A DNA stretch of 64,000 nucleotides, taken from NCBI RefSeq assembly GCF_014698935.1, contig NZ_JACVMN010000001.1:744001-808000 (forward strand). Direction: 5' to 3'. Source of the stretch: Flagellimonas sp. S3867 (lineage in GTDB: Bacteria; Bacteroidota; Bacteroidia; Flavobacteriales; Flavobacteriaceae). Made by a program: the position numbers and the translations under genes. A model generated the notes under the pieces. The model did no database searches and was not told where the DNA came from. It saw nothing but the letters and a program-made list of their open reading frames with translations. How positions within the stretch are numbered: the stretch's first letter is position 1; each line of letters starts with the position of its first letter. Of this stretch, positions 62,440 through 64,000 are shown in pieces.

Positions 62440-64000
62440 ATGAAAACTAAACTAAGTCTGGCAATAGTAGTGCTAGGCGTATTAACAGCAGTTCACTTTT
62501 TGACCAAAACCAACTCAGGAACTTCACAAAATTATCAGAAAGCATCATTTAGCTTTATCAAATGTACACCTACCACCTATTTACTCGAAGTAGTTGACTC
62601 CACACAGCAAATTGCACCCCTTTTTGAAAACTTGGGAGATTTGACCTACACGATAACTACAAACAATGAAAGAGCGCAAACATTTTTTAATCAAGGTTTG
62701 CGGCTCACATATGCCTTTAATCATGCTGAAGCCCATAGATCATTTATGGAAGCCTCGCGTTTAGACCCCACTTCGGCAATGACATTTTGGGGTCAGGCTT
62801 ATGCCTTGGGTCCTAATATCAATGATCCATTACCTCCAGAGGAACGAAAAATAAAAACAAACGAAGCCCTGGCAAAGGCAATAAGTCTTTCTTCCAGTGC
62901 AACTCCAAAGGAAAAAGCCTTGATCAATGCGTTGAAAGCAAGATATAGTGAAGATCTATCCAAAGATGTTGCGGAACTCAATATGGCCTACATGAATGCA
63001 ATGGCCAAAGTATTGCAACAATATCCAAATGATGCAGATATACAGGTGTTGTACGCGGCGTCGGTTATGAATACCGTGCCGTGGAATTATTGGGATGAAA
63101 ATGGAGACCCCTCCCCTAACATTCCTCAGGCCAAAGCCGCACTTGAAAAAGCAATGGCTCTTAATCCGAACAATCCAGGAGCCCATCACTATTATATCCA
63201 TATGGTGGAACTTCCAAAACCGGATTTGGGAGTGGCCAGTGCTGATAAATTGGGTGAGCTGATGCCCGCCGCGGGACATTTAGTTCATATGCCTTCCCAT
63301 ATTTATATTCGTGTAGGGCGTTATTTGGATGCGGTAGAGGCCAATCAAAGTGCAATTTTAGCGGATGAAGATTATATTTCCCAATGCTATTCGCAAGGAT
63401 TGTATCCTTTAGGATACTATCCTCATAACATTCATTTTTTATGGTCCGCGGCCAGTTTGCTGGGCAATAGTGATATAGCCATTGATGCGGCTAAGAAAAC
63501 TGCAGAAAAAGTGCCTGTCGGCGAATTTATAACCATGCCATTTTTGCAAGATTTTGCGTCCACACCTATGTTAGCTTACACCAGATTCGGAAAATGGAAC
63601 GAAATTCTGACCATACCTGCACCCAATAAAGACATTAAGCATCTTAATCTAATACGACATTATGCCAGAGGAATGGCCTTTATCAGAAAAGGAAATGCCA
63701 AAGAAGCCAAAGAAGAACTGGACGCTATTGAAGCCTTGAAAAGTGACCCTGAGATGGAAAATTTAGTGGCCACCGCGCAAAATCCTTCGATAAATTCGGC
63801 CAATATTGCCTATGAAGTTATTGCTGGAGAATTGGCAGCCTTGAATGGCGATTCTGCCAAAGCCATTGAACATCTTAACAATGCTGTGGCATTTGAAGAT
63901 GGGCTCACGTATACAGAACCCGCAGCATGGCATATTCCAACAAGACAAAATTTAGGTGCCATTTTAATGGACGCTAAGAAATATGAGGATGCAGAAAAAG
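62440..64000 (+). CDS. TPR-repeat protein, 3' end cut off by the window
   Basis: The reading frame from the ATG at 62440 is open to the right edge (520 codons plus one base). The start KTKLSLAIVVLGVLTAVHFL is a hydrophobic signal or anchor. The mature part has TPR-type helix pairs (GLRLTYAFNHAEAHRSFMEASRLDP, AKAALEKAMALNPNNPGAHHYY, ELAALNGDSAKAIEHLNNAV). Its repeated residues LVHMPSHIYIRVGRY and PHNIHFLWSAA are typical for a family of secreted Bacteroidetes TPR proteins with unknown ligands. Confidence 0.85.
   Translation, partial: MKTKLSLAIVVLGVLTAVHFLTKTNSGTSQNYQKASFSFIKCTPTTYLLEVVDSTQQIAPLFENLGDLTYTITTNNERAQTFFNQGLRLTYAFNHAEAHRSFMEASRLDPTSAMTFWGQAYALGPNINDPLPPEERKIKTNEALAKAISLSSSATPKEKALINALKARYSEDLSKDVAELNMAYMNAMAKVLQQYPNDADIQVLYAASVMNTVPWNYWDENGDPSPNIPQAKAALEKAMALNPNNPGAHHYYIHMVELPKPDLGVASADKLGELMPAAGHLVHMPSHIYIRVGRYLDAVEANQSAILADEDYISQCYSQGLYPLGYYPHNIHFLWSAASLLGNSDIAIDAAKKTAEKVPVGEFITMPFLQDFASTPMLAYTRFGKWNEILTIPAPNKDIKHLNLIRHYARGMAFIRKGNAKEAKEELDAIEALKSDPEMENLVATAQNPSINSANIAYEVIAGELAALNGDSAKAIEHLNNAVAFEDGLTYTEPAAWHIPTRQNLGAILMDAKKYEDAEK

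Noticed and set aside
1..64000. CRISPR arrays, rRNA genes and insertion-sequence transposases
   Set aside because: No regularly spaced repeats, no rRNA-like stretches and no transposase with DDE or serine-recombinase motifs were found.

Overview
The window is a piece of a marine Flavobacteriaceae chromosome, most like the Muricauda/Allomuricauda/Flagellimonas group. Evidence for this is the low-to-moderate GC content, the near absence of Shine-Dalgarno sites, promoters with a TAnnTTTG -7 box, and Bacteroidetes-type genes: a RibBA with a dead RibA half, an HYC_CC_PP protein, an SAM-like tyrosine recombinase, an NhaC partnered with a PLP-dependent lyase, and a DnaK ending in EEVK. The genus is an inference from gene content only.

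Layout. 1-18.5 kb is core chromosome: the end of an acyltransferase gene, lpdA, an AraC regulator with a membrane sensor, an NTP/NDP-exchanger-like carrier with a Tat-type aldo/keto reductase, an Lrp regulator divergent from a methionine gamma-lyase-like enzyme plus nhaC, and a tight housekeeping run tpx-dgkA-ftsK-lolA-like-lptF/G-ribBA. A DegT aminotransferase and a TauE/SafE exporter run the other way, and then comes tRNA-Ser(UGA).

18,660-34,651 is an integrated genomic island of about 16 kb. It is bounded by an exact 14-bp direct repeat: one copy is the 3' end of tRNA-Ser and the other lies just before a terminator that I infer was the tRNA's own. A tyrosine recombinase sits next to the tRNA. 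It is followed by a RhuM-Fic/Doc protein, a 700-bp non-coding region full of dyad symmetries, and a minus-strand operon of about 12 kb for heavy-metal (probably copper) efflux. The operon order is HYC_CC_PP, CusA, TolC-like, metal-binding lipoprotein, HMA-AraC regulator, Cu-ATPase, CDF transporter, PepSY membrane protein, CusB-DUF3347. No relaxase or conjugation gene is visible.

34.8-39.5 kb holds an AraC regulator and small accessory genes (DUF5367-like, DUF1772-like, NmrA-type reductase, CHMI-like tautomerase, GNAT, membrane proteins). 39.8-47.9 kb is the most unusual backbone region. A GAF-class III nucleotide cyclase and an outer-membrane protein run divergently from a five-gene unit. That unit encodes a Crp/Fnr regulator, a small zinc-ribbon-like protein, a very large outer-membrane protein (degenerate phosphoesterase, kinase-like segment, Omp85-type barrel), a DUF6268-like protein and a PycTM/DUF5706-type membrane protein. 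I propose this as a cyclic-nucleotide-linked envelope signalling cassette, with caveats.

48-64 kb contains a sulfatase, a beta-propeller lipoprotein, a VOC protein, a PfkB kinase, a methyltransferase with an internally duplicated N-terminal domain, rluF, a PD40 protein, a response regulator whose phospho-acceptor Asp is replaced by Glu, dnaK, sdaA, a VF530-like protein and a TPR protein that runs off the right edge.
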